From positions 1 to 13,202 of the forward strand of contig JBFHKO010000055.1 in NCBI GenBank assembly GCA_041595355.1: 13,202 nt of DNA. The letters run 5' to 3'. Each line of letters starts with the position of its first letter. Position 1 is the first letter of the stretch. This DNA comes from JBFHKO01 sp041595355. Lineage in GTDB: Bacteria > Pseudomonadota > Gammaproteobacteria > Enterobacterales > Aeromonadaceae. Positions 1 to 6,416 of this stretch are shown in pieces. Made by a program: the position numbers and the translations under genes. Under the pieces are notes generated by a model. The model was not told the origin of the DNA. It worked only from the letters and a program-made list of their open reading frames with translations, and ran no database searches.

Positions 1-323
1 ATGTCGGCGGGGTCGTTCTGGCCATCGGCATCCAGCACCACTAGCCATTGGCCGCGCGCAATCCAGGCGCCACTGAGGATGGCCAGGCTCTGACCGGTGC
101 TGAGGGCATGACGGACCCCCCTCAGCCTGTCGAAGCCTTCCGCCCGGATGGCTTGCAGGGTGGTGAAGCTGGCATCGGTGCTGCCGTCATCCACATAGAT
201 CAGCTCATAGTCGAACTGACCTTCCATGGCCGTGCGGATCTCGTCGATGAGCGGTCGCAGGTTGTCCCGCTCGTTCTTGGCCGGGATCACGATGGAAATC
301 TGGGGGGATGCTGTGGTTGTCAT
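1..323 (-). CDS. Glycosyltransferase family 2 (GT-A fold), N-terminal part, runs off the left edge
   Basis: Reading the minus strand from the ATG at 323-321 gives about 107 residues before the window edge. The protein opens with a GT2 pattern: ISIVIPAKNERDNL (first beta strand and loop), then YELIYVDDGSTD (nucleotide-binding acidic pair), then a stretch with HALSTGQSLAILSGAWIARG, and LVVLDADGQNDPAD, where the DAD is the metal/sugar-nucleotide DXD motif. This order is typical of the dolichyl-phosphate mannose/undecaprenyl-phosphate sugar transferase branch, which loads a sugar from a nucleotide donor onto a polyprenyl phosphate at the inner membrane. An AGGAA lies about 6 nt before the ATG. 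The C-terminal half, where membrane helices would tell subtypes apart, is missing, so the acceptor is unknown. It is divergent from tcdA and is probably unrelated to it. Confidence 0.85.
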   Translation of the reverse strand, partial: MTTTASPQISIVIPAKNERDNLRPLIDEIRTAMEGQFDYELIYVDDGSTDASFTTLQAIRAEGFDRLRGVRHALSTGQSLAILSGAWIARGQWLVVLDADGQNDPAD

Positions 324-345
324 GGAGTATTCCTGGAGCAGGCGT

Positions 346-369
346 GCGCCTGGTGCAACATGCAGGCGC
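346..369. repeat. 7-bp inverted repeat in the glycosyltransferase/tcdA intergenic region
   Basis: Arms GCGCCTG and CAGGCGC flank a 10-nt loop, 23 bp upstream of the glycosyltransferase start. It could form a leader hairpin in that transcript or be a protein site. No T-tract follows on either strand, so it does not look like a terminator. In GC-rich DNA this could be chance. Confidence 0.3.
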
Positions 370-462
370 CATTGTGCATGAGGTCGGGTCAGCGGCACAA
401 CCTTGGCTGGTTCACCCGGCTACCCTCAGACGCATAAGGCTGGCCGGGATCACAGCCCATGT

Positions 463-471
463 TGCTATAAT
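463..471 (+). promoter_or_regulatory. Extended -10 promoter for tcdA
   Basis: The sequence TGCTATAAT is a perfect sigma-70 -10 hexamer (466-471) preceded by the TGn extension. No good -35 hexamer is visible at normal spacing, as is usual for extended -10 promoters. Transcription would start near 478, giving a leader of about 20 nt with GAGGAG before the tcdA ATG at 497. The close fit to the short start of tcdA supports both calls. Confidence 0.55.
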
Positions 472-496
472 GCAGCCCCGACGACGAGGAGCCCCC

Positions 497-1321
497 ATGA
501 ACGCCGACTATCTGCAACGCTTTGGCGGCATCGCCCGCCTCTATGGCCAGACGGCCCTGCAACAGTTCCACCAGGCCCATGTGTGTGTGGTCGGCATCGG
601 CGGCGTCGGCTCCTGGGCCGCGGAGGCGCTGGCGCGCTCCGGCGTGGGGGCCATCACCCTCATCGATCTGGATGATGTCTGCATCACCAACACCAACCGC
701 CAGATCCACGCCCTGACGGGCAATATCGGCCGGCTCAAGGTGAGCGCCATGGCCGAGCGCCTGCTGGCCATCAATCCCGACTGCCGGGTGAATGCGCTGG
801 ATGATTTCGTCACCGCCGACAACCTGGGCGAATACATAGGCCCGCAGTTCGACTATGTCATCGATGCCATCGATGCGGTCAGGGCCAAGGTGGCCCTCAT
901 CGCCTTCTGCAAGCGACGCAAGATCCCCGTCATAGTGGCGGGGGGTGCCGGCGGGCAGATGGATCCGACTCAGATCCAGGTCGCCGATCTCGCCAGGACC
1001 ATCATGGATCCGCTGGCCGCCAAGGTGCGCGGTGAGCTGCGCCGGCTGCACCACTTCAGCAAGAATCCCCAGCGCAAGTTCGGCGTGGAGTGCGTCTACT
1101 CCACCGAGCAGCTCAGCTACCCGGACGGGGCCGGCGGCACCTGCCATGCCAAGGCGCAGAGCGACGGCAACCTGAAGATGGACTGTGCCACCGGCTTTGG
1201 CGCCACGACGGTGGTCACCGCCACCTTCGGCTTCGCCGCCGTGGCGCGGGTGCTGAAGAAGATCGCCGAGCGCGGCGCCCGGGCGCTGCGCGCCGAGGCG
1301 GCGATGTCAAAGCCGGACTGA
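497..1321 (+). CDS. tcdA: tRNA threonylcarbamoyladenosine dehydratase (TcdA/CsdL)
   Basis: E1/ThiF-MoeB-like enzyme that uses ATP to dehydrate t6A at position 37 of ANN-decoding tRNAs to the cyclic form ct6A in the cytoplasm. The 274-residue product matches E. coli TcdA almost throughout: N-terminal QRFGGIARLYG, the nucleotide-binding VCVVGIGGVGSWAAEALARSG, DLDDVCITNTNRQIHAL, DYVIDAIDAVRAK, and GGAGGQMDPTQIQVADLA. A C-terminal segment with GTCHAK and MDCATGFGA follows. A longer frame opens at 308, but the ATG at 497 is chosen because GAGGAG sits 5 nt before it, a promoter ends just upstream, and homology starts there. The partners csdE and csdA lie at the far end of the window in convergent orientation. 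In E. coli csdA-csdE-csdL(tcdA) are contiguous and CsdA/CsdE interact with TcdA. Only 64 bp separate its stop from the end of the opposing regulator gene. Confidence 0.96.
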   Translation: MNADYLQRFGGIARLYGQTALQQFHQAHVCVVGIGGVGSWAAEALARSGVGAITLIDLDDVCITNTNRQIHALTGNIGRLKVSAMAERLLAINPDCRVNALDDFVTADNLGEYIGPQFDYVIDAIDAVRAKVALIAFCKRRKIPVIVAGGAGGQMDPTQIQVADLARTIMDPLAAKVRGELRRLHHFSKNPQRKFGVECVYSTEQLSYPDGAGGTCHAKAQSDGNLKMDCATGFGATTVVTATFGFAAVARVLKKIAERGARALRAEAAMSKPD

Positions 1322-1385
1322 GTGACGTCCCTGGCGCACGGTCTGCGGCCATGTATATGCGCCTCCTGTCGTGTGCGGCGGTGGA

Positions 1386-2435
1386 TTACGCCAGTCGTGT
1401 CAGAAATGGCGGCAGTTTGGGCTCAGGCAGGACAGACAGCACTTTCAGGCGCTGCAGCGTGCGCACCTTGGCACGTTGCAGGTGATCGCGCAGGTTCAGG
1501 GCGGCGGATTCGACGGTACCATGCAGCAGGGATTCGATGATCCGTCTGTGCTCTACCAGCATCGCCTCGTCAGTGCATATCCGCAGGGCTTCGTGCAGAA
1601 TGCGACCGATGTTCATGGAGCTTTGGCACTGCTGGATGAGGTTTTTCATCTTGCGATTGCGTAGCCCATCCAGGCAGTCGATATGCAGGTCGTGTTCAAT
1701 GCGTTCGATGGCGCTGCGCTGCGCGCCCTCCCGGGCCCGCTGGGCCGCGGTGATGCGCTCGAGCATCGCTTCCAGAGTCGGCCGTGACAGCCTGGGTGCG
1801 CTCTGGCGTAACGCCTCGGGTTCCAGCAGTGCCCGCAGCTCGTAGTCTTCGGCCACGGCCTGGGCGGTGAGGGGGCCGGCCAGCCACTGGGCGTAGGGTT
1901 CCTTTTCTACCAGACCACGGTCGCGCAGGCGCACCAGTGCCTCGCGGATCACGGTGCGGCTGACATTCAGATGTTCGGCGGCGGCTTGCTCGTCGAGTCG
2001 GTAATGTCCGAAGACCATGAAGGTTGCCACACAGCTTGCCAGTTCGTCGTACACCCGCTCGCCGATGGAACGGTGGTCGATAAGCTCCTGGGTTGTCTCC
2101 AGCCCCAGCAACTGGCGGGTGAGCGGAACCCGATGGGGTTCGAGATCCAGCCCCTCGGGATTGATGAGATAGCCCCGGCCATCAAAGCGACGGATCAGCC
2201 CCTCCTCATGCAACAGGTTCAGCGCCTGGCGAACCGGTACCCGGCTGGTACCGAACAGTTGCGCCAGTGGCCCTTCAACCAGCACCAGGCCGGCAGTGGC
2301 CTGACCGGTAACGATGGCATGCCGCAGCGTGCTGCGGATCATTTCGTAGCGCGAGGTAGCGTGTTCCTCCTGAACGGCGGGGGCGGTGACTGGCATGTCT
2401 GGGTTCCAAGTCGAAAACAGCCTGCATTCTCTCAT
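1386..2435 (-). CDS. GntR-family transcriptional regulator with two winged-helix domains and an FCD effector domain
   Basis: A 349-residue DNA-binding regulator. Residues about 29-91 form a GntR winged helix (RYEMIRSTLRHAIVTG, then LAQLFGTSRVPVRQALNLLHEEGLI and wing RFDGRGYLI). Residues about 122-187 form a second one (RVYDELASCVATFMVFG, LNVSRTVIREALVRLRDRGLVEK). Residues about 193-330 are a helical FCD-type domain (EDYELRALLEPEAL, IEHDLHIDCLDG, EHRRIIESLLHG), the part that in this family binds a small acid, often with a metal. Usual FadR/GntR members are 220-250 residues with one winged helix, so the tandem arrangement is unusual. The frame can be read from a TTG at 2453, but the ATG at 2435 has AAGGGAAG 6 nt upstream and is preferred. 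It is transcribed away from the amidase cassette and most simply controls it, and probably itself, from the 260-bp intergenic region. The ligand is not predictable from sequence. Confidence 0.88.
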   Translation of the reverse strand: MRECRLFSTWNPDMPVTAPAVQEEHATSRYEMIRSTLRHAIVTGQATAGLVLVEGPLAQLFGTSRVPVRQALNLLHEEGLIRRFDGRGYLINPEGLDLEPHRVPLTRQLLGLETTQELIDHRSIGERVYDELASCVATFMVFGHYRLDEQAAAEHLNVSRTVIREALVRLRDRGLVEKEPYAQWLAGPLTAQAVAEDYELRALLEPEALRQSAPRLSRPTLEAMLERITAAQRAREGAQRSAIERIEHDLHIDCLDGLRNRKMKNLIQQCQSSMNIGRILHEALRICTDEAMLVEHRRIIESLLHGTVESAALNLRDHLQRAKVRTLQRLKVLSVLPEPKLPPFLTRLA

Positions 2436-2441
2436 AGCTGA

Positions 2442-2449
2442 CTTCCCTT
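2442..2449 (-). promoter_or_regulatory. Ribosome binding site fixing the GntR regulator start
   Basis: On the minus strand AAGGGAAG ends 6 nt before the ATG at 2435. The TTG at 2453 lies upstream of this site, so translation from the ATG is favoured. Confidence 0.6.
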
Positions 2450-2474
2450 GCAACGTGTGCTCGCCACCTGTGGC

Positions 2475-2490
2475 TGCACCGTTGTGGGTC
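2475..2490 (+). promoter_or_regulatory. Possible NtrC-like enhancer half-site
   Basis: TGCACC-GTTG-TGGGTC has one complete arm of the NtrC consensus (GCACC-N4-TGGTGC); the other arm keeps only TGG and the final C. It lies about 155-180 bp upstream of the predicted sigma-54 transcription start, a normal distance for an NtrC enhancer. Only one such site was found and the second arm is degenerate, so this is tentative. An adjacent short palindrome, GCCAC-CT-GTGGC, occupies 2463-2474. Confidence 0.3.
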
Positions 2491-2533
2491 TTTTTGCCCG
2501 CTTAGGTTGCCTCTCTGCCCAATAATGGATTTT

Positions 2534-2543
2534 TTCTCGAGAA
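2534..2543. promoter_or_regulatory. 10-bp perfect palindrome, possible operator
   Basis: TTCTCGAGAA lies in an AT-rich patch midway between the divergent regulator and amidase genes. It is followed directly by TACATTT (2545-2551), the same heptamer as the right arm of the inverted repeat at 2652-2680. It could be a regulator site. A 10-bp palindrome alone is weak evidence. Confidence 0.25.
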
Positions 2544-2630
2544 GTACATTTGTGTTGGGTGGAATTTATTCGTCACCCTCGGCGCTTAGGGTAGGCCCTG
2601 GCGGGCAGATGGGGGGTTTTTGAGCCTTGG

Positions 2631-2647
2631 TGGCATGGTTCCTGCTT
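2631..2647 (+). promoter_or_regulatory. Sigma-54 (RpoN)-type promoter for the amidase operon
   Basis: TGGCATG-GTTC-CTGCTT matches the -24/-12 consensus TGGCACG-N4-TTGCW closely. The invariant GG (2632-2633) and GC (2644-2645) are exactly 10 nt apart. Mismatches are one T for C in the -24 box and C for T in the -12 box. Transcription would begin near 2657, about 40 nt before the amidase ATG. No convincing sigma-70 pair at proper spacing was found here. RpoN control is common for nitrogen-scavenging genes, which suits a cassette of amide and imide hydrolases. Confidence 0.5.
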
Positions 2648-2651
2648 TATG

Positions 2652-2680
2652 AAATGTATCTTTTATTTAAAAATACATTT
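2652..2680. promoter_or_regulatory. AT-rich inverted repeat over the predicted transcription start, candidate GntR operator
   Basis: Perfect 8-bp arms AAATGTAT and ATACATTT are separated by 13 nt. The element spans the transcription start expected from the sigma-54 promoter and ends just before the amidase ribosome binding site (AGGAG, 2682-2686). A protein bound here would block initiation or early elongation. The arm core TACATTT recurs at 2545-2551. As RNA the arms could also pair into a weak hairpin next to the Shine-Dalgarno sequence. The neighbouring GntR protein is the obvious candidate binder, by inference. Confidence 0.5.
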
Positions 2681-2695
2681 TAGGAGTGCGGGATC

Positions 2696-4045
2696 ATGCC
2701 CAACGATGCCCTGGCCCTGTCCGCCGCGTATGCTGCGGGGACTGCCGACCCTGTGGAGGTGTTCGAGACGGCGCTCCAGCGGGCGATGGGCAGTGACGCT
2801 GTCTTTACCTCGCTACTGCCTGAGCGCGGCCTGCGGGAGGCAACGGCGTCACGTGCTCGCTGGCGTGCCGGGCAGCCGCTGTCGGTGTTCGATGGGGTGC
2901 CCCTGGCCTGGAAGGATGCGTTCGACCTGACCGGCAGCATCACCACGGCGGGTTCGGCTACGCGTCTCTCCGCCGCACCGGCACGACAGGATGCCGCTCT
3001 GGTGCGGATATTGACCCGGGCTGGCGCAGTGAATCTGGGCAAGACCAATCTCAGCGAACTGGCTTTTTCCGGATTGGGGTTGAACCCTCATTTCGGTACC
3101 CCCTGCAGCCAGGACATTCACGGGCAGGCGCGAGTGCCTGGCGGCTCGTCCTCCGGTTCGGCCATGGCGGTTGGCGGCGGCATTGTGCCCATCGCGATGG
3201 GCACCGACACGGCAGGCTCCATCCGGGTGCCGGCCGCCTTCAATGGGCTGGTGGGTTACCGCAGCAGCCGTCATCGCTATGCCCTGGACGGCGTCTACCC
3301 CCTGGCCCGCACACTCGATACCCTTGGCCCGCTGGCGCGCAGCGTGCGCGATGTGATCGCCCTCAACCAGCTGTTGCTGGGTCAGGAGAGCCGGCGTATG
3401 CCATCGCCTGCGCCGCTGGCGGGCCTGCGCTTGCGCGTCGACAGCGCCTGCCTGGAGGACGCTCGTACCGAACCTGCGGTCCGCGACAATCTGCGGGCCT
3501 GCCTCGAGCGCCTGGCTCGCGCGGGTGCTCAGATCGAGCATCAGCCAGTGCTCGCCCTGGCCGACACCCTTGCATGCATCGACGAAAATGGCTGGCTCGG
3601 CGCCGCGGAAGCCTTTGCCCTGCACGAGGCCTTGCTCGACAGTCCGGCTGCCCACCAGCTCGACGCCCGTGTTCGCCAGCGCCTGAACGCTGCGCGAACC
3701 TGGTCGGCCAGTCGGGTGGTCAAGCTGTACCAGTGGCGCGACATCCTGCGCCAGGCCATGAGCGAAGAGTTGGACGGTGCGCTGCTGGTCACGCCGACCG
3801 TCGCTCATGTTGCCCCCTTGCTGGACCCACTGCAGGCCGATGACGCCCTGTTCGCGGCCACCAACCTGGCCACGCTGCGCCTGACCATGCCCGGCAGTCT
3901 CCTCGACATGCCCGGGGTGAGCCTGCCCAGTGGTCGTGATGGCGCCGGTCTGGCAACGGGATTGCTGTTGTCCGCGCCTTGTGGCGCAGACGAGCGTCTG
4001 CTGCGTGCCGCGCTGGCCGTCGACGCGGTGCTGCAATCGGTCTGA
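2696..4045 (+). CDS. Amidase-signature family amidohydrolase (probable half-amide or related amidase)
   Basis: Cytosolic serine hydrolase of the amidase-signature family, hydrolysing a carbon-nitrogen amide bond to acid plus ammonia or amine. The 449 residues carry the complete Ser-cisSer-Lys triad: Lys73 in AWKDAFD, cis-Ser151 in PGGSSSGSA and nucleophile Ser175 in GTDTAGSIRVPAAF. The glycine-rich signature runs from about 148 to 190. Length suits GatA/AtzE-like amidases (450-500) and the protein has no signal peptide. The start ATG has AGGAG 9 nt upstream. It is the first gene after the control region and is followed 80 bp later by the imidase-like hydrolase. That pairing resembles the known two-step cyclic imide pathway (imidase, then half-amidase), which is the basis for the substrate guess. 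GatA is unlikely, since gatB and gatC are absent. Amide hydrolysis is secure; the substrate is inference. Confidence 0.88.
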   Translation: MPNDALALSAAYAAGTADPVEVFETALQRAMGSDAVFTSLLPERGLREATASRARWRAGQPLSVFDGVPLAWKDAFDLTGSITTAGSATRLSAAPARQDAALVRILTRAGAVNLGKTNLSELAFSGLGLNPHFGTPCSQDIHGQARVPGGSSSGSAMAVGGGIVPIAMGTDTAGSIRVPAAFNGLVGYRSSRHRYALDGVYPLARTLDTLGPLARSVRDVIALNQLLLGQESRRMPSPAPLAGLRLRVDSACLEDARTEPAVRDNLRACLERLARAGAQIEHQPVLALADTLACIDENGWLGAAEAFALHEALLDSPAAHQLDARVRQRLNAARTWSASRVVKLYQWRDILRQAMSEELDGALLVTPTVAHVAPLLDPLQADDALFAATNLATLRLTMPGSLLDMPGVSLPSGRDGAGLATGLLLSAPCGADERLLRAALAVDAVLQSV

Positions 4046-4111
4046 CCCTTTTATTCATCAAGCGAGGGGAGAGGGCCCGGCCTTTACCTTCGGCAGATTC
4101 ACCCGGGTAAT

Positions 4112-4116
4112 GAGGA
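4112..4116 (+). promoter_or_regulatory. Ribosome binding site fixing the imidase-like gene start
   Basis: GAGGA ends 9 nt before the ATG at 4126. The in-frame ATG at 4117 directly abuts it and could not use it, so the second ATG is chosen, giving 293 residues. Confidence 0.65.
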
Positions 4117-4125
4117 ATGACGACA

Positions 4126-5007
4126 ATGGCAAAAGAAATCTTGGTATCCATCGGTGTGGACGTTGACGCAGTAGCCGGCTGGCTGGGTTCCTATGGCGGT
4201 GAGGATTCACCCGACGATATCTCGCGGGGTCTTTTTGCCGGCGAAGTCGGTAGCCCGCGGCTGCTGAAGTTGTTCGAGCGGTATGGCCTCAAGACCACCT
4301 GGTTTATTCCGGGGCATTCGGTGGAAACCTTCCCCGAGCAAATGAAGGCCGTCGCGGCCGCCGGGCATGAGATTGGTGTGCATGGCTACAGTCATGAAAA
4401 TCCCATCGCCATGACCCCGGAGCAGGAAGAGATCGTGCTGGACAAGTCCATTGCGCTGATCACCGAACTGGCCGGCAAGCCGCCCACCGGTTATGTGGCG
4501 CCATGGTGGGAGTTCAGCCGGGTGACTAACGAGCTGCTGCTCAAGAAGGGCATCAAATACGACCATAGCCTGATGCATAACGACTTCACTCCCTATTACG
4601 TGCGGGTGAAGGATAACTGGACCAAGATCAACTACAGCCAGCATCCGGATACCTGGATGAAGCCGCTGGTGCGCGGCGAAGAAACGGATTTGATCGAGAT
4701 TCCGGCGAACTGGTACCTGGATGATTTGCCGCCGATGATGTTCATCAAGAAGTCGCCCAACAGCCACGGTTTCGTTAACCCGCGGCACCTGGAAGAGATG
4801 TGGCGTGACCAGTTCGATTGGGTCTACCGCGAAATGGATTACGCGGTCTTCCCGATCACCATTCACCCCGATGTGTCCGGTCGGCCGCAAGTGCTGCTGA
4901 TGCTTGAACGCCTGATTGAACACATGCGCAGCCATGAAGGCGTACGTTTCGTCACCATGGACGAAATTGCAGACGACTTCGTCAAACGGAATCCGCGAAA
5001 GAAATAA
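4126..5007 (+). CDS. Metal-dependent hydrolase of the polysaccharide deacetylase (NodB) fold, cyclic imide hydrolase-like
   Basis: Cytosolic 293-residue enzyme with a NodB-type TIM-like barrel. The metal triad is visible: Asp14 in GVDVDAVAG, with His86 and His90 in VHGYSHENP. Other family blocks are SYGGEDSPDDISRGLFAGEVG, YVAPWWEFS, KYDHSLMHNDFTPYYVR, EIPANWYLDDLPPMMF and ITIHPDVSGRPQ. From memory the sequence is very close to Helicobacter pylori HP0310 (HpPgdA), annotated as a peptidoglycan deacetylase, with the same ligand numbering. It lacks any export signal. A cyclic imide hydrolase of Pseudomonas putida that I recall as 293 residues long belongs, as far as I remember, to this same group. 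Next to an amidase and an NCS1 permease, ring opening of a cyclic imide to a half-amide is the more plausible role than cell-wall modification. Allantoinase-like (PuuE) activity is another possibility. Fold and metal site are secure; the substrate is inferred. Confidence 0.85.
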   Translation: MAKEILVSIGVDVDAVAGWLGSYGGEDSPDDISRGLFAGEVGSPRLLKLFERYGLKTTWFIPGHSVETFPEQMKAVAAAGHEIGVHGYSHENPIAMTPEQEEIVLDKSIALITELAGKPPTGYVAPWWEFSRVTNELLLKKGIKYDHSLMHNDFTPYYVRVKDNWTKINYSQHPDTWMKPLVRGEETDLIEIPANWYLDDLPPMMFIKKSPNSHGFVNPRHLEEMWRDQFDWVYREMDYAVFPITIHPDVSGRPQVLLMLERLIEHMRSHEGVRFVTMDEIADDFVKRNPRKK

Positions 5008-5040
5008 CCGTGGCCGGGCAATTGTTTCCGCAAACCTTCA

Positions 5041-5053
5041 ATTGAGACTCAAT
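5041..5053. promoter_or_regulatory. Perfect palindrome in the ribosome-binding position of the MFS gene
   Basis: ATTGAG-A-CTCAAT ends 2 nt before the MFS start codon, where a Shine-Dalgarno sequence should be; the only purine run (TTGAGA) lies inside it. It may be a repressor site, or a small hairpin limiting ribosome access. The 48-bp gap holds nothing else recognisable. Confidence 0.4.
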
Positions 5054-5055
5054 AT

Positions 5056-6399
5056 ATGACTACGTCAACAGTAACTGCAGCGCCGGGCAACCAGGTGCCT
5101 GTCGAGAAAACGGCGCCCTGGGATGTTGAAATCACCCAGGGTCAGATCCTGTACGCTTCGCTGACCTGCTTCGTTGCCTGGGTGGCGTCGGTATATGACT
5201 ACACCCTGTTCGGCACCTTGCTGCCGGTTATCGCCGAAGACTTCGGATGGACCACGGCCCAGGCGACCGCGGTCAATACCTGGGCCACTATCGGCGTGTT
5301 CGCCATATCACTGGTTGTGGGCACGATTCTTGACCGGTTCGGTCGCAAAAACGCGCTCATTCTATTGGTGATCGGTGGCGCGATCAGCTCCGGGCTGTCC
5401 GGGATGGCGATCGGTGTTGCCTCCATGGTGATTATCCGCTCCTTTTCCGGCTTTGCCGTTTCCGAGGAGGTGGTCAATGCGGTCTACCTGAACGAGATCT
5501 ATAAAAAAGCCCGCCGTCGCGGTCTGATGTTCAGCCTGGTGCAGAGCGGCTGGCCGGTGGGGGCGTTGCTGGCGGCGTTCATGGTCTCCTGGCTGTTACC
5601 GACGATCGGCTGGCGCGGCAGTTTCTTTGTTGCCGCCTGCGCGTCAATCATCGTCATCGTCATGGCGATGAGGCTGCCCGAGTCTCCGTTATTCGCGGCC
5701 ATGAAAGAAGTGGAACGGCGCCGTAAAGCCGGCGATATCAAGGGCGCCAAACAGCTGGCCGCGCAGCATGATATTGAAGTTGATCATGGTCATGACGTGG
5801 GCATAAAAGGTGTCTTTACCCCGGAATTGCGCAAGCACACCATCTCGCTTTCTCTGGTCTGGCTGCTCAGCTGGATGGCGATTCAGGTCTTTGCCGTACT
5901 CGGTACAACGGTATTGGTCGAGGCGAAGTCGGTCACCTTCGAAAACTCCTTGCAGGTACTGATCCTGGCCAATGCCATCGGCTTTATCGGCTACCTGTCC
6001 CACGGCTGGCTCGGTGATCGGATCGGGCGCCGCAACACGGTTTTGATCGGTTTCGTCCTCGGTGGTATTGCAAGCATCCTGATGCTGGTCGGCCCCAGCT
6101 CAGCGGCTTTTGTGTATTCGATGTATGCACTCACGCTCTTTTTCCTGCTGGGCCCCTTCGCCGCCATGCTTTTCTACATGGGCGAGTCATTTCCGCCGCA
6201 GGTCCGGGGGATGGGTGCCAATGTTGCGCATGTCATGGCGCCGATCGGCGCGATCATTGGCTCAGGCGCCATGTCGATCCTGCTGACAATGGGTGTGTCC
6301 ATGGGCACGACCGCCATCATTGCGGGCTCGGTACCTCTGCTCATCAGTGGTCTGCTGATGTTCGGTACCCGCCACGTCGACCATAAAGCCACGAACTGA
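5056..6399 (+). CDS. MFS transporter, acid/metabolite:proton symporter type
   Basis: Inner-membrane permease of the major facilitator superfamily, 447 residues, with about 12 hydrophobic helices in two halves joined by a charged loop (about residues 210-260, rich in K, R, E and H). The loop-2 motif is present as GTILDRFGRKNA (about 89-100), and its copy in the second half reads GWLGDRIGRRNTV. The first helix has ASVYDYTLFGTLLP, with an acidic residue where aromatic-acid and dicarboxylate symporters carry one. The N-terminus (about 30 residues) is hydrophilic and cytosolic. No good Shine-Dalgarno sequence precedes the ATG; a palindrome occupies that place. It lies between the imidase-like hydrolase and a dehydrogenase, so a likely job is moving an organic acid that feeds or leaves this pathway. 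Direction and substrate cannot be told. Confidence 0.9.
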   Translation: MTTSTVTAAPGNQVPVEKTAPWDVEITQGQILYASLTCFVAWVASVYDYTLFGTLLPVIAEDFGWTTAQATAVNTWATIGVFAISLVVGTILDRFGRKNALILLVIGGAISSGLSGMAIGVASMVIIRSFSGFAVSEEVVNAVYLNEIYKKARRRGLMFSLVQSGWPVGALLAAFMVSWLLPTIGWRGSFFVAACASIIVIVMAMRLPESPLFAAMKEVERRRKAGDIKGAKQLAAQHDIEVDHGHDVGIKGVFTPELRKHTISLSLVWLLSWMAIQVFAVLGTTVLVEAKSVTFENSLQVLILANAIGFIGYLSHGWLGDRIGRRNTVLIGFVLGGIASILMLVGPSSAAFVYSMYALTLFFLLGPFAAMLFYMGESFPPQVRGMGANVAHVMAPIGAIIGSGAMSILLTMGVSMGTTAIIAGSVPLLISGLLMFGTRHVDHKATN

Positions 6400-6416
6400 T
6401 ACGGAGAGACGCATCA

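Noticed and set aside
48..437. 129-codon plus-strand frame at the left edge
   Set aside because: It lies opposite the glycosyltransferase, whose minus-strand reading shows clear GT2 motifs; the plus-strand frame shows none.
308..496. N-terminal extension of TcdA from the upstream ATG at 308
   Set aside because: The extension has no similarity to TcdA, overlaps the glycosyltransferase start, and would begin upstream of the extended -10 promoter; the ATG at 497 has a good ribosome binding site.
2491..2495. T-run after TGTGGG as a terminator between the divergent genes
   Set aside because: No stable stem precedes it, and it lies in a divergent promoter region where a terminator is not expected.
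2849..4036. 395-codon open frame on the minus strand opposite the amidase gene
   Set aside because: No family motif and Gln/Arg/Gly-rich composition. The sense frame has an intact amidase signature and catalytic triad.
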